DNA of 64,000 nt from Helicobacter cetorum MIT 00-7128 (GTDB lineage Bacteria; Campylobacterota; Campylobacteria; Campylobacterales; Helicobacteraceae). A program made the position numbers and the translations under genes. Shown piece by piece: positions 1 through 11,010 of this stretch (positions are counted from its first letter, which is position 1; every line of letters begins with the position of its first letter). The DNA lies in the NCBI RefSeq assembly GCF_000259255.1, contig NC_017737.1:124001-188000 (forward strand), given 5' to 3'. The notes beneath the pieces are model-generated. The model was not told where the DNA came from. It did no database searches and saw nothing but the letters and a program-made list of their open reading frames with translations.

Positions 1-240
1 AGATTTAATATCCATTTGGACTTTTTTACGCAAATCACCCTCTACCAAGTAACTTTGCTGGATTTTCTTGGCAATGCTAGAAACTTCATCTTCACTCAAT
101 TCATGCACACGCTTGTCAAAAGAAACGCCCACGGCCTCTAAAATTTCTCTTGAACTTTTTAGACCAATCCCATAAATATAGGTAAGCGCATACTCAACTC
201 TCTTTTTCTTTGGTAAATCTACACCAGAAATCCTTGCCAT
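1..240 (-). CDS. rpsM: 30S ribosomal protein S13, partial
   Basis: The start codon (ATG at 238-240) is present and the protein begins [20 protein letters not shown], the S13 N-terminus, followed by the helix-hairpin-helix segment with IYGIG. The window edge cuts it after about 80 of the usual 120 or so residues, so the C-terminal tail is missing. S13 sits in the head of the small subunit and contacts 16S rRNA and the P-site tRNA. It is read from the minus strand directly after rpmJ, as in the H. pylori spc/alpha operon. Confidence 0.97.
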   Translation of the reverse strand, partial: MARISGVDLPKKKRVEYALTYIYGIGLKSSREILEAVGVSFDKRVHELSEDEVSSIAKKIQQSYLVEGDLRKKVQMDIKS

Positions 241-243
241 GCT

Positions 244-357
244 TTATCCTTGTCTTTGTTTATGTTTAGGGGTAACACAGATAACTCTGATAACGCCCCT
301 TCTCTTAATAATCTTGCACTTATCGCACATCTTTTTTACTGATGGCCTGACTTTCAT
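244..357 (-). CDS. rpmJ: 50S ribosomal protein L36
   Basis: A 37-residue protein starting [20 protein letters not shown] and ending KHKQRQG. The zinc-ribbon ligands are visible as CDKC, a later Cys in VICV and a His in PKHK, so this is the zinc-binding form of L36. It lies between infA and rpsM, its normal place in the spc operon, with 3 bp to the rpsM start. Confidence 0.97.
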   Translation of the reverse strand: MKVRPSVKKMCDKCKIIKRRGVIRVICVTPKHKQRQG

Positions 358-434
358 AATTTCGCTCCTTTGATATTAGGCACTACTAAAAACTTTTATA
401 ATATCATGTTTTCGTTAAAATAACTCTTAAGGCA

Positions 435-653
435 TTACTTATACCTAAAAGTTATTCGACCTTTGTCCAAACTATAGGGAGTAAGCTCTAACTTCACCCT
501 ATCACCTAAAGAAATCCTAATGTAATGCATGCGCATTTTTCCAGAAATCCTACACAGCACTACATGCTTATTGTCTAACTCTACCTTAAAGGTAGCATTA
601 GGCAACGCCTCAATCACTTTCCCATCAACCTCTATAACATCATCTCTTGCCAT
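435..653 (-). CDS. infA: translation initiation factor IF-1
   Basis: A 72-residue protein of the standard IF-1 length with the single S1/OB fold: [20 protein letters not shown] at the N-terminus and the [13 protein letters not shown] segment in the middle. IF-1 binds the ribosomal A site during initiation and assists IF-2 and IF-3. Its start overlaps the stop of map by one base, so the two are probably translationally coupled. Confidence 0.98.
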   Translation of the reverse strand: MARDDVIEVDGKVIEALPNATFKVELDNKHVVLCRISGKMRMHYIRISLGDRVKLELTPYSLDKGRITFRYK

Positions 654-1414
654 TAATACTCCGTAAGAATTACTGCTTGATTGCCAACAATGGCGATAGT
701 ATGCTCATGATGGCTTGTATTGAGCCCATCTACTGAGATTACACTCCACTTGTCTTGTAAAATTTTAGGCTCGCCTTTTTGCTGACAGACCATAGGCTCC
801 AAACAAAACACCATGCCCTCTTTAATTTTGGGACCACTACTAGGCTTGACACCTTTTTCCAAATAATTAGGAATTTCAGGTTCTTCATGGGGTTTTCTAC
901 CAATACCATGCCCACAAAAACCTTTCAAGGGAACAAAGCCACGCTCTATAATTGCTTTTTCTAGCACTTGGCTCAATTCCTTAAAATGCATGCCCACTTT
1001 AATAGAAGAAATAGCCTCTTCTAAAGTCTCCTTAGAACAAGCCAACAACGCCTTATCTTTAGAGCTTATATTGCCCACAGGAAGAGTAAGGGCTGAATCA
1101 CCATAATAACCTTGAAATTCTACTCCCAAATCCAAACCTACAATGTCGCCCTCTTTTAAGGCATAATCTGTAGGAATGCCATGTATAACAACCTCATTGA
1201 CTGAAATACACACCGTATTTGGAAAACCATATAGCCCTTTGAATGCAGGCTTAGCTCCAAGAGACAAGATAAAATCTTCTGCTATTTTATCTAGCTCTAA
1301 AAGCGTTATGCCTACACGCACATTTTCTTTGAGAAGTGCAAGGGTTCTACCCGTAAATTCACCCGCTTTTCTTAATGCTGAGATTTCCTTAGGGCTTTTA
1401 ATAGAAATAGCCAT
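653..1414 (-). CDS. map: type I methionine aminopeptidase
   Basis: A 253-residue peptidase of the M24A 'pita-bread' fold that removes the initiator methionine from new proteins. Metal-ligand motifs are visible: [16 protein letters not shown] (two Asp), FCGHGIG (His) and CLEPMV (Glu), followed by the HHEHTIAI segment (last Glu). It has no N-terminal extension, which fits the short bacterial form. It lies between secY (4 bp upstream) and infA (1-bp overlap) in the ribosomal operon, as in H. pylori. Confidence 0.97.
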   Translation of the reverse strand: MAISIKSPKEISALRKAGEFTGRTLALLKENVRVGITLLELDKIAEDFILSLGAKPAFKGLYGFPNTVCISVNEVVIHGIPTDYALKEGDIVGLDLGVEFQGYYGDSALTLPVGNISSKDKALLACSKETLEEAISSIKVGMHFKELSQVLEKAIIERGFVPLKGFCGHGIGRKPHEEPEIPNYLEKGVKPSSGPKIKEGMVFCLEPMVCQQKGEPKILQDKWSVISVDGLNTSHHEHTIAIVGNQAVILTEY

Positions 1415-1418
1415 GAGG

Positions 1419-2681
1419 CTAAAAACCTACCGCACTCAAAGTCTTATATTTACTCATATAGACTTGCGCCTCAATCTTTTTCATCGTATCAATCGCTACT
1501 TGAACGACAATCAATACTGCTGTCCCCCCAAAATAGAAAGGAACACCCATAGCCTTAACTAAAATCCAAGGCACAGTAGAGATTAATGCTAAGTAGAGTG
1601 AGCCCCATAAGGTAAGCTTACTTGCTACAGAATTTAAAAAAGATGAAGTTCCCTCTCCGGGTCTAAGTCCCGGAATATACCCTCCATTACGCCTCAAATT
1701 ATCCGCAATATCTTTAGAATTAAAAACGATAGAGGAATAAAAATATGCAAAGAATATAATAAGTAAAAACATCAAAATATTATACGCATACCCTTGAGGA
1801 CTTAAAAAATCTGCAATAGCTTGCAAGGTTTTATTAGAAGTAGCTTGTTGTAAAATAGTAGAGGGGAACACTAATAATGCTGAAGCAAAAATTGGTGGGA
1901 TTACCCCGCTCAAATTTAGCTTAATAGGAATGTAATTCATAATGCGCTTATTTTGGTTTTGCATAACTACTTTACGAGCATAAGAAATAGGGATTCTTCT
2001 CTCAGCCAACTCTACATAAATAATAGAAAAAATAGTTGCTAAAACAATCAGCACAATACCAATCAACATTAAAACATTGATTACGCCCGTATTAACTAAA
2101 TTAAATGTCCCAGAAATTGCTGAAGGAATACCAGAAACAATTCCTGCAAAGATAATAAGACTAATCCCATTGCCAACGCCTCGTTGCGTAATCTGCTCTC
2201 CTATCCACATAAGCAACATTGTTCCTGTAAGCATAGAAAAAGCTGCAATCACCATAAAAACTTGCATATCAATCATGATAGCACCATTAGCACCACCACT
2301 AATACTTCTTAGACCCACTGATACGCTTACTGCTTGTATAAGAGTGATAACAATCGTAGCATAGCGCACAATTTGCATGTATTTTTGCATACCATCACGC
2401 TCTTTCTTCATCTTGGCTAGATTAGGGAAAGTAGCGCTTAAAAGTTCCATAATAATAGAGGAAGTAATATAGGGCATAATTCCTAAAGAAATAATGCTTA
2501 AGCGAGAGACTGCATCCCCACTAAACATATTAAATAAGCCTAAGGCGTTATTTGAGTTATTATCAAAAAACGCTTTGATAGCGGCTAAATCCACGCCGGG
2601 AATAGGAATATACGCAAGAATTCTATAGAGAAATAAAAAACCTAAGGTAATGAAAATCTTACTTGCAATTGCTTTATTCAT
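1419..2681 (-). CDS. secY: preprotein translocase subunit SecY
   Basis: A 420-residue integral membrane protein with about ten predicted transmembrane segments and SecY signatures: the N-terminal AYIPIPGVD plug region, GIMPYITSSIIMELL in TM2, and the cytoplasmic loop GLRPGEGTSSFL. It forms the protein-conducting channel with SecE and SecG. It sits between rplO and map, the usual position at the end of the spc operon. A 72-bp gap separates it from rplO, the largest spacing in this part of the operon. Confidence 0.98.
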   Translation of the reverse strand: MNKAIASKIFITLGFLFLYRILAYIPIPGVDLAAIKAFFDNNSNNALGLFNMFSGDAVSRLSIISLGIMPYITSSIIMELLSATFPNLAKMKKERDGMQKYMQIVRYATIVITLIQAVSVSVGLRSISGGANGAIMIDMQVFMVIAAFSMLTGTMLLMWIGEQITQRGVGNGISLIIFAGIVSGIPSAISGTFNLVNTGVINVLMLIGIVLIVLATIFSIIYVELAERRIPISYARKVVMQNQNKRIMNYIPIKLNLSGVIPPIFASALLVFPSTILQQATSNKTLQAIADFLSPQGYAYNILMFLLIIFFAYFYSSIVFNSKDIADNLRRNGGYIPGLRPGEGTSSFLNSVASKLTLWGSLYLALISTVPWILVKAMGVPFYFGGTAVLIVVQVAIDTMKKIEAQVYMSKYKTLSAVGF

Positions 2682-2753
2682 AATCCTAACCTACCCTTAA
2701 TTTCTCTAATTTAATTAAGCCAAAGCTCACTAAGGCTTGAATTATTTTTATCA

Positions 2754-3155
2754 TTACTTTTGCCCGCTTGTTTTAATTCTCTCATCTTTGATTTTAGAAG
2801 CTAGAGCTAAAGCACCTTTTCCAATCAACTTCACACCCTCAATATAGAGAGGAAAATGATGCAACGCACGCAAGCTTGAAAAAGTAATTTCTTCTAAATT
2901 CTTAATAGCCTCACATTTCTCTACATTAATAGCATAAATATGAGAGTCTTTAGTTCTAAAGCCTACTTTAGGAAGACGGCGCTGTAAAGGTTGCTGTCCG
3001 CCCTCAAAACCTCTCTTGGCTTTATAACCGGTTCTTGCTGTTTGACCTTTGCCACCTCTTGTAGCCGTCTTACCCATGCCACTTCCTTGACCACGACCAA
3101 CACGCTTAATTTTTTTAACACTACCAACTGCTGGTTTTAAATTTTCTAGTCCCAT
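2754..3155 (-). CDS. rplO: 50S ribosomal protein L15
   Basis: A 133-residue L15 with the glycine- and arginine-rich N-terminal tail that threads into 23S rRNA ([20 protein letters not shown], then [14 protein letters not shown]). It binds 23S rRNA late in large-subunit assembly. It follows rpsE and precedes secY. rpmD (L30), found between rpsE and rplO in many bacteria, is absent; its absence is normal in Helicobacter. Confidence 0.97.
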   Translation of the reverse strand: MGLENLKPAVGSVKKIKRVGRGQGSGMGKTATRGGKGQTARTGYKAKRGFEGGQQPLQRRLPKVGFRTKDSHIYAINVEKCEAIKNLEEITFSSLRALHHFPLYIEGVKLIGKGALALASKIKDERIKTSGQK

Positions 3156-3168
3156 TACAATCCTTTAA

Positions 3169-3612
3169 TTATGCTTTAATCTTGGCTAAAGCGTCAAAAG
3201 TCGCACGCACAACATTGTAGGGATTATTTGAGCCTAAAGACTTGGTTAGAATATCCTTAATCCCTGCCAATTCAATAATGGGGCGTGTTGAACCACCAGC
3301 AATAACTCCTGTTCCTTCACTTGCAGGTTTCAATAAAATACGACTCGCATTGTATTTATGCTCAATATCGTGGGCGATGGTTGTTCCCTTGATAGTTACA
3401 TGAATAAGGTTTTTAAAGGCATCATCTACAGCTTTTTTAATCGCATCAGGCACTTCTTTAGCTTTACCTAGACCAAAACCTACAAGCCCATTTTTATTGC
3501 CCACAACCACCAAAGCGTTAAAGCGAAATCTTCTACCACCTTTAACAACCTTAGTTACACGACCAATATTAACGACTACTTCTTGAAATTCTTCTCTATT
3601 AATCTCTTCCAT
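3169..3612 (-). CDS. rpsE: 30S ribosomal protein S5
   Basis: I chose the ATG at 3610-3612 ([20 protein letters not shown], 147 residues), which has an AAGGA ribosome-binding site six bases upstream. An in-frame ATG five codons earlier (3627) abuts the rplR stop and has no comparable site. The N-terminal dsRBD-like S5 domain ([16 protein letters not shown]) and the C-terminal domain ([19 protein letters not shown]) are both complete. S5 acts in translational accuracy and mRNA unwinding. Confidence 0.96.
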   Translation of the reverse strand: MEEINREEFQEVVVNIGRVTKVVKGGRRFRFNALVVVGNKNGLVGFGLGKAKEVPDAIKKAVDDAFKNLIHVTIKGTTIAHDIEHKYNASRILLKPASEGTGVIAGGSTRPIIELAGIKDILTKSLGSNNPYNVVRATFDALAKIKA

Positions 3613-3626
3613 ACTTTTCCTTTCCA

Positions 3627-3983
3627 TTATAGGACAATCCCATTCTCTCTCAAAGTCTCTGCAAATGTTGCAACTACACCATGATAGAGATAGCCATTCC
3701 TATCATAAACCACTTGCTCAACTCCTGCTTTCTTAAGTTGCTCTGCAAAGAGTGCTCCTAGTTTTTTGGCATCTTCTTGAGTGTTTTTTAGCCCTAATTT
3801 TCTGCCATCTATATGTGCTAGTGTGTGTTGCTTAACATCATCAATGGCTTGAGCATAAAAATAGCGATTTGAGCGAAACACACTCACTCTTGGTCTTAAT
3901 GCATCGCCAAAGAGCTTGCTTTTAATTCTTAATTTTCTGCGCTCTCTTAAGGCTTTCTTTTTATATAATGCTTTCGCGTTCAT
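3627..3983 (-). CDS. rplR: 50S ribosomal protein L18
   Basis: A 118-residue L18 with an Arg/Lys-rich N-terminus ([17 protein letters not shown]), the core [16 protein letters not shown] and the C-terminal [17 protein letters not shown]. It binds 5S rRNA together with L5 and L25. Operon order is rplF-rplR-rpsE with short spacings. Confidence 0.97.
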   Translation of the reverse strand: MNAKALYKKKALRERRKLRIKSKLFGDALRPRVSVFRSNRYFYAQAIDDVKQHTLAHIDGRKLGLKNTQEDAKKLGALFAEQLKKAGVEQVVYDRNGYLYHGVVATFAETLRENGIVL

Positions 3984-3996
3984 AGCTCTACCTTAC

Positions 3997-4533
3997 TTAT
4001 TTTTTAGCCGTTTTACCAGCTTTTCTAATAATCACTTCATCGCTGTATTTCACGCCCTTACCTTTATATGGCTCTGGCGGTCTGAAACTTCTAATTTCTG
4101 CAGCAACTTGTCCTACTTTTTGCTTATCACTTCCTTTAATGGTGATAACATTCTTCTCTACAGCAATCTCAATTCCCTCTGGAATAGGATATTTAACCGG
4201 ATGGCTAAAGCCTAAGCTTAAATCTAAAACCTTACCACTTAAAGCGACTTTATAGCCCACTCCATTTACTTCTAAAGATTTGCTAAAGCCAGTGCTCAAA
4301 CCAATAACAATATTATTGGCCAAAGCACCATAAGTCCCCCAATACGCTCTTGATTGTGCGTCTTCGCCTACAGGTTGAAAACTTAATTGGTTGTTTTCAA
4401 GCACAATTTTTACTCTAGCATGAGTTTCTAATTCTTGCTTTTCTTTGCTATTTTTAAAAAGTAACTTGCTCCCCTCAACATTAACTTGAACAGAGCTAGG
4501 GATTTCAATGATTCTTTTTCCAATTCTTGACAT
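3997..4533 (-). CDS. rplF: 50S ribosomal protein L6
   Basis: A 178-residue L6 made of two repeated alpha/beta domains. The N-terminus is [15 protein letters not shown] and the C-terminal signature [20 protein letters not shown] is intact. It binds 23S rRNA near the factor-binding site. It lies between rpsH and rplR. Confidence 0.97.
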   Translation of the reverse strand: MSRIGKRIIEIPSSVQVNVEGSKLLFKNSKEKQELETHARVKIVLENNQLSFQPVGEDAQSRAYWGTYGALANNIVIGLSTGFSKSLEVNGVGYKVALSGKVLDLSLGFSHPVKYPIPEGIEIAVEKNVITIKGSDKQKVGQVAAEIRSFRPPEPYKGKGVKYSDEVIIRKAGKTAKK

Positions 4534-4544
4534 CTTTTAATCCT

Positions 4545-4940
4545 TTACCAAATACTGCAAAGCACTTCGCCACCGACATTTTGTCTGTAGGCCTCTTCGT
4601 TAGTGATAACACCCTTAGAAGTGCTTACTACAATCACGCCATAACCATTCTTAAAGCGCTTTAATTCACTTTTTTGCTTATATACACGACGACCGGGCTT
4701 ACTTAAGCGCTTTACTTCGCTAATTTTTGAATGCCCTTTTTCATCATAAGCCAACTGCACAAAAATAGATTGTTTCTTATCTTTATCTTTGATATTGTAA
4801 TCTTTAATAAAACCTTTTTCTTTGAAGATTTCTAAAATAGAAACTACAATTTTGGCATAATAGAGCTGAGTAACTTCTAAGCGACGCATAGAAGCATTTC
4901 TCAAGCGAGTTAATGAATCTGCAATTACATCATTTACCAT
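4545..4940 (-). CDS. rpsH: 30S ribosomal protein S8
   Basis: A 131-residue S8 beginning [16 protein letters not shown] with the C-terminal signature [20 protein letters not shown] and GGEVLCSIW. It binds helix 21 of 16S rRNA. In enterobacteria it represses the spc operon; whether it does so here is not visible in the sequence. Confidence 0.97.
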   Translation of the reverse strand: MVNDVIADSLTRLRNASMRRLEVTQLYYAKIVVSILEIFKEKGFIKDYNIKDKDKKQSIFVQLAYDEKGHSKISEVKRLSKPGRRVYKQKSELKRFKNGYGVIVVSTSKGVITNEEAYRQNVGGEVLCSIW

Positions 4941-4950
4941 ATTTTATTCC

Positions 4951-5136
4951 TTACCAACTAGCTTTTCTAAGACCTGGGATTAAACCCTCATTGCCCATTT
5001 TTCTAAGGCATACTCTACAAAGTCCAAAATCTCTATAAACAGAGTGAGGTCTGCCACAGATTCTGCATCTTGTGTAAGCTCTTACCCCAAATTTTGGTTT
5101 TCTCTGAGCCTTTGCTATCATTGATTTTTTAGCCAT
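4951..5136 (-). CDS. rpsN: 30S ribosomal protein S14, zinc-binding type
   Basis: A 61-residue S14 of the short zinc-ribbon form: two CxxC knuckles are visible (CRIC and CRVC) around [12 protein letters not shown]. The N-terminus [19 protein letters not shown] is basic. It lies between rplE and rpsH in the usual order. Confidence 0.97.
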   Translation of the reverse strand: MAKKSMIAKAQRKPKFGVRAYTRCRICGRPHSVYRDFGLCRVCLRKMGNEGLIPGLRKASW

Positions 5137-5147
5137 ATCTTAATCCC

Positions 5148-5693
5148 TTATCTTACTTTTGCAAAAGGCAATCCAAGCAACTCTAACAACTTGAATGCTT
5201 CTTTATCGCTATCTGTGGAAGTTACCATAGTGATATTCATACCATGACTTACCATAATATCATCATAAACTACTTCTGGGAAAATCAACTGCTCATTGAT
5301 ACCAAAAGTATAATTCCCACGCCCATCAAAGCCATTTCTTGAAATACCTCTAAAGTCTTTCACTCTTGGCAAAGAAATAACGATGAGTTTTTCTAAGAAA
5401 TTATACATGCGCTTATTTCTTAAAGTAACCTTTGCTCCTACAGCCATACCTTCTCTAATTTTAAAACCTGCAACAGATTTTTTTGCTTTAGTAATCACGG
5501 CTTTTTGACCCGCAATTAGAGAAATAGTTTGAGCGATATTTTGCATAATTTTCATATCTTTTGAATGCATACCAGCACCCACACTAATAACAATCTTCTC
5601 TAATCTAGGTAAAAGCATAGGGTTTGTAATCCCTAATTCTTGTGCAAGCTTTGCTCGCACTTCATCTTGATAAAATTGTTTCAAACCAAACAT
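5148..5693 (-). CDS. rplE: 50S ribosomal protein L5
   Basis: A 181-residue L5 with the signatures [51 protein letters not shown] and the C-terminal [17 protein letters not shown]. It binds 5S rRNA and contacts the P-site tRNA. It lies between rplX and rpsN. Confidence 0.97.
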   Translation of the reverse strand: MFGLKQFYQDEVRAKLAQELGITNPMLLPRLEKIVISVGAGMHSKDMKIMQNIAQTISLIAGQKAVITKAKKSVAGFKIREGMAVGAKVTLRNKRMYNFLEKLIVISLPRVKDFRGISRNGFDGRGNYTFGINEQLIFPEVVYDDIMVSHGMNITMVTSTDSDKEAFKLLELLGLPFAKVR

Positions 5694-5705
5694 AACAAGA
5701 GCTCC

Positions 5706-5927
5706 TTATGCTTTCTTCACATTAGAAATATGCATGGGCTTTTCTTTTTGAATAAAGCCCCCCTTAGGGTTATCATCAGTGGGCTTAATTGCTTTTTTTA
5801 CCACTTTGCACCCTTCTACAATCACTTCAGAAGTCTTAGGAAACACCGCTAAAACCTTAGCGACCTTTCCCTTATCGTCTCCTGCAATGACTTTAACCAT
5901 GTCGTCTTTTTTAATCTTGCACTTCAT
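5706..5927 (-). CDS. rplX: 50S ribosomal protein L24
   Basis: A 73-residue L24 containing the KOW motif ([20 protein letters not shown]). It is shorter than the 100 or so residues common elsewhere, as in other Helicobacter. It initiates large-subunit assembly. Its start overlaps the rplN stop by one base, so the two are likely translationally coupled. Confidence 0.96.
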   Translation of the reverse strand: MKCKIKKDDMVKVIAGDDKGKVAKVLAVFPKTSEVIVEGCKVVKKAIKPTDDNPKGGFIQKEKPMHISNVKKA

Positions 5928-6295
5928 TATAAAACCTCCGGAGCTAAAGAGATGATTTTCATAAAATTAGCATAACGCACTTCTCTGCTCACTGGTCCAA
6001 AAATCCTTGTGCCAATAGGGTCTTTTTTGGCATCTAAGATTACGGCTGCATTATCATCAAAGCGCACTAAAGAACCATTTTTTCTTTGAATTTCTTTTTT
6101 AGTTCTAACAATAACTGCTTTTACTACTTGACCACGCTTTACCTTACCATTGGGAATAGCTTTTTTTACAGAAGCTACAATCACGCTACCTACGCTCGCA
6201 TAGCGCTTATGACTTCCTCCCAATACTTTAATACACATAATTTCCTTAGCACCACTATTGTCTGCTACGGTTAATCTTGTAAAACTTTGTATCAT
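5927..6295 (-). CDS. rplN: 50S ribosomal protein L14
   Basis: A 122-residue protein of standard L14 length: [20 protein letters not shown] at the N-terminus, then a central segment containing [20 protein letters not shown], and [11 protein letters not shown] at the C-terminus. It binds 23S rRNA and takes part in an intersubunit bridge. It lies between rpsQ and rplX. Confidence 0.98.
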   Translation of the reverse strand: MIQSFTRLTVADNSGAKEIMCIKVLGGSHKRYASVGSVIVASVKKAIPNGKVKRGQVVKAVIVRTKKEIQRKNGSLVRFDDNAAVILDAKKDPIGTRIFGPVSREVRYANFMKIISLAPEVL

Positions 6296-6299
6296 AACC

Positions 6300-6560
6300 T
6301 TACACTCCCACTACTAAAATTTCTTTAAGCGTAAAAGATTTGGTCTTAGAAATAGGTCTGCACTCAATCGCACTTACCACATCTCCTACTTTTACTTGAT
6401 TGTCTTGGTCATGAATAGTATATTTCTTAAACTTCTTAACAATCTTGCGGTATTTTGCATGCACTACTTTCCTCTCTACAAGGATAACAGCGCTCTTATC
6501 AGCTGATTTGCTGATAACCTTGCCTTGCACTAGCCTCTTATGTGGCTCTTTAGTATTCAT
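6300..6560 (-). CDS. rpsQ: 30S ribosomal protein S17
   Basis: An 86-residue S17 with the OB-fold core ([53 protein letters not shown]). It binds the 5' domain of 16S rRNA early in assembly. It lies between rpmC and rplN. Confidence 0.97.
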   Translation of the reverse strand: MNTKEPHKRLVQGKVISKSADKSAVILVERKVVHAKYRKIVKKFKKYTIHDQDNQVKVGDVVSAIECRPISKTKSFTLKEILVVGV

Positions 6561-6579
6561 AACTTTTACCCTTTTTTAA

Positions 6580-6777
6580 CTAAACATTTGAAGATTGATG
6601 CGCATTAATAGCGGTATTAATGCGAGCAATATTTCTTCTAGCTTTCTTAATCTCGTTAGGATTACTCAATTGCATAGCCTTTAATTTAATGCGTAACTCA
6701 AAAAGTTCCGCTTTCTTAGCATGCAACAACTCTTTTAACTCCCCAATACTCTTGTCTTTTAACTCAGTATATTTCAT
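6580..6777 (-). CDS. rpmC: 50S ribosomal protein L29
   Basis: I took the ATG at 6775-6777 ([18 protein letters not shown], 65 residues), which matches the family N-terminus. A GTG two codons earlier is possible. The helical-hairpin signature [20 protein letters not shown] is present. The start lies inside the last codons of rplP (14-base overlap), suggesting translational coupling. L29 sits at the peptide exit tunnel and helps dock SRP and trigger factor. Confidence 0.95.
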   Translation of the reverse strand: MKYTELKDKSIGELKELLHAKKAELFELRIKLKAMQLSNPNEIKKARRNIARINTAINAHQSSNV

Positions 6778-7189
6778 TTTCACTCTCGCTAGTTACAATT
6801 TTAGTTTTAAAAGGGAGCTTGCTTTGAGCCAATGCTAAAGCTTCTCTAGCTAAACCTTCTTCAATGCCTAACATTTCATAAACGATTCTTCCAGGCTTAA
6901 TATTCATTACCCATTTTTCTACAGAACCCTTACCTTTACCCATTCTAGTTTCTAAAGGTTTTGCTGTTAAAGGCTTATCTGGGAATACTCTAATCCAAAC
7001 CTTACCTGCTCTTTTAATGTGTCTAGTCATAGCCACCCTTGCAGATTCAATTTGTCTTGAGTCAATTCTTCCATGCTCTATAGCTTTAATCGCAATATCT
7101 CCAAACGCAATGGAATTGCCACGATAAGCTTTACCACGATTGCGTCCTTTCATTTGCTTTCTATATTTTGTTCTTTTTGGCATTAACAT
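6764..7189 (-). CDS. rplP: 50S ribosomal protein L16
   Basis: A 141-residue L16 starting [20 protein letters not shown]. The GGGAGG ribosome-binding site lies eight bases before this first ATG (7189), so it is preferred over the internal ATG at 7183. Signatures include [20 protein letters not shown] and [16 protein letters not shown]16 binds 23S rRNA near the A site. It lies between rpsC and rpmC. Confidence 0.96.
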   Translation of the reverse strand: MLMPKRTKYRKQMKGRNRGKAYRGNSIAFGDIAIKAIEHGRIDSRQIESARVAMTRHIKRAGKVWIRVFPDKPLTAKPLETRMGKGKGSVEKWVMNIKPGRIVYEMLGIEEGLAREALALAQSKLPFKTKIVTSESENEIY

Positions 7190-7191
7190 AA

Positions 7192-7896
7192 TTATTGCCT
7201 CCCTCTTCTACTTCTTCTAGGCTCTCTTTCTTCTCTAGCTTCTTCTTTCTTTTCAAATTGGATGCCCTTTTGTAAAACTTCCCCTTTGAAAATCCATACT
7301 TTTACGCCAATAATTCCATATACAGTCATTGCCTCTGCAAAACCATAATCAATCTTAGCTCTTAAAGTATGCAATGGAACACGCCCTTCCATATACCATT
7401 CTGTGCGAGCAATTTCAGCGCCGGCTAGACGACCAGAAACACGCACTTTAACACCTTTGGCACCAGATTTTAATGCACCTTGCATAACCTTTTTCATTGC
7501 ACGGCGGAAAGCCACTCTTTTTTCTAATTGAGTTGCTACATTTTCTGCTGCTAATTGAGCATTAGCTTGTGGGCGTTTAACTTCTTTGATATTGATAGAA
7601 ACTTCTTTTTTGATAAGCTTTTTTAAGCCCTCTTTAACTTTCTCAATATCTACACCTTTTTTTCCAATGATAAGTCCCGGGCGAGCTGCAACAACTGTAA
7701 CACGCAACTTCTTAGCTGCTCTTTCAATTACAATTTCACTCACACCTGCATAGTAAAGCTCTTTTTTAAGGAACTTTCTAATTTGATAATCCTCATCAAT
7801 ATTAGATGGAGCAGTGCGAGCGCTAGGAAACCATCTAGAAGTCCAATTCCTATTGATACCTAATCTCAAACCTATCGGATTAACTTTTTGTCCCAT
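7192..7896 (-). CDS. rpsC: 30S ribosomal protein S3
   Basis: A 234-residue S3 with an N-terminal KH domain ([20 protein letters not shown]) and the C-terminal domain signature containing [20 protein letters not shown]. The C-terminal tail is rich in Glu, Lys and Arg. S3 lies at the mRNA entry tunnel. It sits between rplV and rplP. Confidence 0.97.
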   Translation of the reverse strand: MGQKVNPIGLRLGINRNWTSRWFPSARTAPSNIDEDYQIRKFLKKELYYAGVSEIVIERAAKKLRVTVVAARPGLIIGKKGVDIEKVKEGLKKLIKKEVSINIKEVKRPQANAQLAAENVATQLEKRVAFRRAMKKVMQGALKSGAKGVKVRVSGRLAGAEIARTEWYMEGRVPLHTLRAKIDYGFAEAMTVYGIIGVKVWIFKGEVLQKGIQFEKKEEAREEREPRRSRRGRQ

Positions 7897-7899
7897 ACG

Positions 7900-8271
7900 C
7901 TACTCACCTTTTACTTTTGTTTTTTTATTGCTCTTAGAAGACTGCACAGACTCTTTAGCCTCTGCTACAACCACCAACACATGCGAAGTAGGTTTTCTAA
8001 TCGCTGTGGCTCTACCCTTAGCTCTTGGCATAGAGCGTCTAAGCACAGGACCTGCATCAACTCTACAAGAGATAATTACAGCATTCTTAGCGTCTAATCC
8101 TCCATTAGCTACTGCAGAAGCAATTACTTTTGAAAGCACTCTAGCAGCCTTATTGGGAGTAAACTCTAAACTAGCAATCGCTAACTCAGCATTCATACCT
8201 TGAATTTGTCTAGCAATCAATCTTGCCTTAGTAGGAGATAATCGCACAAATTTTAATAATGCTCTACTCAT
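7900..8271 (-). CDS. rplV: 50S ribosomal protein L22
   Basis: A 123-residue L22. The N-terminus ([20 protein letters not shown]) and the loop region with [20 protein letters not shown], which lines the exit tunnel, are intact. The tail ends in a Ser/Lys-rich stretch. It lies between rpsS and rpsC. Confidence 0.97.
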   Translation of the reverse strand: MSRALLKFVRLSPTKARLIARQIQGMNAELAIASLEFTPNKAARVLSKVIASAVANGGLDAKNAVIISCRVDAGPVLRRSMPRAKGRATAIRKPTSHVLVVVAEAKESVQSSKSNKKTKVKGE

Positions 8272-8280
8272 TCTATCCCC

Positions 8281-8562
8281 TTACTTACCAATCTTCTTTT
8301 GGACACTACCCTTGTGTCCTTTAAAGGTTCTAGTAGGAGCAAACTCTCCTAACTTATAACCTACATGGTTTTCAGTAACATATACAGGAACAAAAACTCT
8401 TCCATTATGCACATTGTAGGTAAAACCAATCATTTCAGGCAAAATGGTGCTTCTTCTTGACCATGTTTTAATAGGGCGATTATCTTTACCCTCTTTTGCC
8501 TTAAGCGTCTTCTTCATCAAGTGGTCGTCTATAAAAGGACCTTTCTTAATTGACCTAGCCAT
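8281..8562 (-). CDS. rpsS: 30S ribosomal protein S19
   Basis: A 93-residue S19: [18 protein letters not shown] at the N-terminus and the signature [20 protein letters not shown] followed by [12 protein letters not shown]. It binds the 16S rRNA 3' domain with S13. It lies between rplB and rplV. Confidence 0.98.
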   Translation of the reverse strand: MARSIKKGPFIDDHLMKKTLKAKEGKDNRPIKTWSRRSTILPEMIGFTYNVHNGRVFVPVYVTENHVGYKLGEFAPTRTFKGHKGSVQKKIGK

Positions 8563-8573
8563 TCTTTAACCCT

Positions 8574-9404
8574 TTATTTATGTTTCTTTCTAGAAATAAT
8601 AAGCTTATCACTAGCTTTCTTGCGTCTAGTTTTATAGCCCTTAGCTGGAATACCCCAAGGTGATACAGGATGACCGCTTGTTCCTGTTTTACCTTCACCA
8701 CCACCATGTGGGTGATCTACTGGGTTCATCGCACTACCACGAGTTTGTGGGCGAATCCCTCTATGACGATTGCGTCCTGCTTTACCAATAGAGACATTGA
8801 TAAAATCTTCATTCCCTACCACGCCAATAGTTGCCATGCACTCACTCAAAATGTAGCGCATTTCAGAACTTGGCATTCTAAGGATAGTATATTTACCCTC
8901 TCTACCCATAATTTGAGCGCTCATACCCGCACTTCTTGCTAACTGACCGCCAGCTCCGGGGTGCATTTCAATGTTATGAACCACCGTTCCAATAGGAATG
9001 CTTTTTAATTTCATGGCAAAACCTACTTTAACATCTAGACCGCCCTCAGCAGCAATAATGCTATCTCCCACTTTCAATCCACTTGGTTGTAAAATATAGC
9101 GCTTATCACCATCAGGATAAACCACCAAAGCAATGCGTGAATTTCTATAAGGGTCGTATTCAATCGCAGAAACTTTACCCTCAATATTATACTTATTGCG
9201 CTTGAAATCAATAATACGATAAAGCTTTTTAGCTCCACGCTCTTTATGACGGCTTGTAATGCGTCCATTATTGTTTCTACCTGCAGTCGCTTTGAGCTTA
9301 GTTAATAAGCCTCTAACGCTACTTTTTGCTGTGATGTCTTTAGAGTCCAACACAGACATAAAACGCCTACTTGGCGTATAGGGCTTATAAGTCTTAATAG
9401 CCAT
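8574..9404 (-). CDS. rplB: 50S ribosomal protein L2
   Basis: A 276-residue L2 with N-terminal OB-like and C-terminal SH3-like RNA-binding domains and the highly conserved C-terminal loop ([20 protein letters not shown]) needed at the peptidyl-transferase centre. It binds 23S rRNA and is essential for subunit association. It lies between rplW and rpsS. Confidence 0.98.
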   Translation of the reverse strand: MAIKTYKPYTPSRRFMSVLDSKDITAKSSVRGLLTKLKATAGRNNNGRITSRHKERGAKKLYRIIDFKRNKYNIEGKVSAIEYDPYRNSRIALVVYPDGDKRYILQPSGLKVGDSIIAAEGGLDVKVGFAMKLKSIPIGTVVHNIEMHPGAGGQLARSAGMSAQIMGREGKYTILRMPSSEMRYILSECMATIGVVGNEDFINVSIGKAGRNRHRGIRPQTRGSAMNPVDHPHGGGEGKTGTSGHPVSPWGIPAKGYKTRRKKASDKLIISRKKHK

Positions 9405-9421
9405 GCGCTTTCTCCTTTCTA

Positions 9422-9703
9422 CTAAGCACCAAGGGCTGCAATACTAGCGCCCTCTGGAACTTTTACATAAAATTTCTTAAATGATTTTCTTTGCCCAAGC
9501 TTGCCTCTAAAACGCTTGACTTTACCCTCTTGTTTCAAAGAATTGATTTTAAGGGGTTCAAAACCAAAATAAGTTTTAAACACTTCTTTGAGCTGATTCT
9601 TAGTAACATTTTGTGCTGTTTGCACTACTAAAACACCCTTCTCTTGCAATCCTAATGATTTCTCGGTGTAAAGAATTGACTTGATATCCATGATGTCTGC
9701 CAT
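9422..9703 (-). CDS. rplW: 50S ribosomal protein L23
   Basis: A 93-residue L23: [20 protein letters not shown], the [20 protein letters not shown] loop, and [13 protein letters not shown] at the C-terminus. It sits at the exit tunnel and docks trigger factor and SRP. It lies between rplD and rplB. Confidence 0.96.
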   Translation of the reverse strand: MADIMDIKSILYTEKSLGLQEKGVLVVQTAQNVTKNQLKEVFKTYFGFEPLKINSLKQEGKVKRFRGKLGQRKSFKKFYVKVPEGASIAALGA

Positions 9704-9706
9704 TTT

Positions 9707-10360
9707 TTACTCCTCTGTCTTTTGCTTATCTTGCACAATATAATTGAAAGCTTCTTCTTCCATAACTACTGAACTAAATGCCGCTAGAAGATACGCATTT
9801 AATTCATATACATCAACGATAAGACATTTTTTAAGATTATTGAATGCCAACTCGGTGTATTCGTCCATATTCATGCATACAAATAAAGTATCTCTTTGCT
9901 TTAATGCAGAAAACATTTTATGCGCTTCTTTGGTTAAATGCTTTCTTTTTCCATCTTCAACAACGCCCTCTATGGCAATTTTTTCCGTAATAAAAAGCTT
10001 GTTAATTTTTGCTTTTTCTTCCAAAGCATATTCTAACGCTAAACGCTTTTGTTTTTTATTGATTTTAAGGTCGTAATTACGATTATTTGTAGCACCATGA
10101 GATACACCACCACCCACAAATACTGGAGAGGTGATACTTCCTGCTCTTGCTCTTCCGCCACCTTTTTGTGCCCAAGGCTTTCTACCACCCCCACTTACTT
10201 CAGAGCGATTCTTGCTCTTAGCAGTATTAGCACGCATAGATGACAAATAATGTTTTACATATAGATAGAGGTTATGACTATTGATTTCCTCATATCTTTT
10301 GGGTAATTCAACATTACCCTTTTCTTTCAAATGGCTGTCTAAAACGATGGCCTTACTCAT
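9707..10360 (-). CDS. rplD: 50S ribosomal protein L4
   Basis: A 217-residue L4. The extended tunnel loop is visible ([20 protein letters not shown], then [18 protein letters not shown]). The C-terminal globular domain follows and ends in an acidic tail. It binds 23S rRNA and lines the exit tunnel. In enterobacteria L4 also represses the S10 operon; nothing here shows whether that holds. Confidence 0.96.
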   Translation of the reverse strand: MSKAIVLDSHLKEKGNVELPKRYEEINSHNLYLYVKHYLSSMRANTAKSKNRSEVSGGGRKPWAQKGGGRARAGSITSPVFVGGGVSHGATNNRNYDLKINKKQKRLALEYALEEKAKINKLFITEKIAIEGVVEDGKRKHLTKEAHKMFSALKQRDTLFVCMNMDEYTELAFNNLKKCLIVDVYELNAYLLAAFSSVVMEEEAFNYIVQDKQKTEE

Positions 10361-10394
10361 TGATTAACCCCTTATTGTTGATTGCAAACACAAC

Positions 10395-10970
10395 TTATAG
10401 CGCTCTAATGCGCCCATAAGCTCCAGAAAAACCGGCTACTGAGCCTTTAAGCACTAATACCATGCTTTCTTTGTCAAAAGAGATAACTTCATTTTGACCG
10501 GTTACTAGCTCATTACCATAATGACCTGCCATTTTCTTGCCCTTTTGCACACGACCTGGCCATTCTCTGTTACCAATAGAACCTAAACGACGATGGAATC
10601 GGCTACCATGCGCTGCAGGACCACCTTGGAAATTCCAACGCTTCATTGCACCCGCAAAACCTCTACCTTTTGTCTTAAAACTTGCTTTAACTTTTTTAAG
10701 TGTTTCTAAAACGCTTACATCTAAATCGCCAAGCTCTTGTTGATGAGAGGCTTTTAAAGTAGCAAAATGATTAAACTCTTTGCTGAGTTGGTATTTCTTT
10801 TGCTGACCTTCAATCGCCTTATTATATTTCTTATGCATAGCATAGGCAACAAGTGCTTTGCCATTCTCTAGCTGGCATACTTTAGCCTCTAAAACCTTAA
10901 GCAAAGTTACAGGAATGCTGTCAGCGCCAACGGTGCGACTCATACCTATCTTTTGAACTAAAAATTCCAT
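10395..10970 (-). CDS. rplC: 50S ribosomal protein L3
   Basis: A 191-residue L3 that starts [20 protein letters not shown] and carries the conserved W-loop ([20 protein letters not shown], then [13 protein letters not shown]). It contacts the peptidyl-transferase centre and initiates 50S assembly. It lies between rpsJ and rplD. Confidence 0.97.
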   Translation of the reverse strand: MEFLVQKIGMSRTVGADSIPVTLLKVLEAKVCQLENGKALVAYAMHKKYNKAIEGQQKKYQLSKEFNHFATLKASHQQELGDLDVSVLETLKKVKASFKTKGRGFAGAMKRWNFQGGPAAHGSRFHRRLGSIGNREWPGRVQKGKKMAGHYGNELVTGQNEVISFDKESMVLVLKGSVAGFSGAYGRIRAL

Positions 10971-11010
10971 GATTTAACCCTTATAATTTAATCTTAAATG
11001 GTCTTAAGCC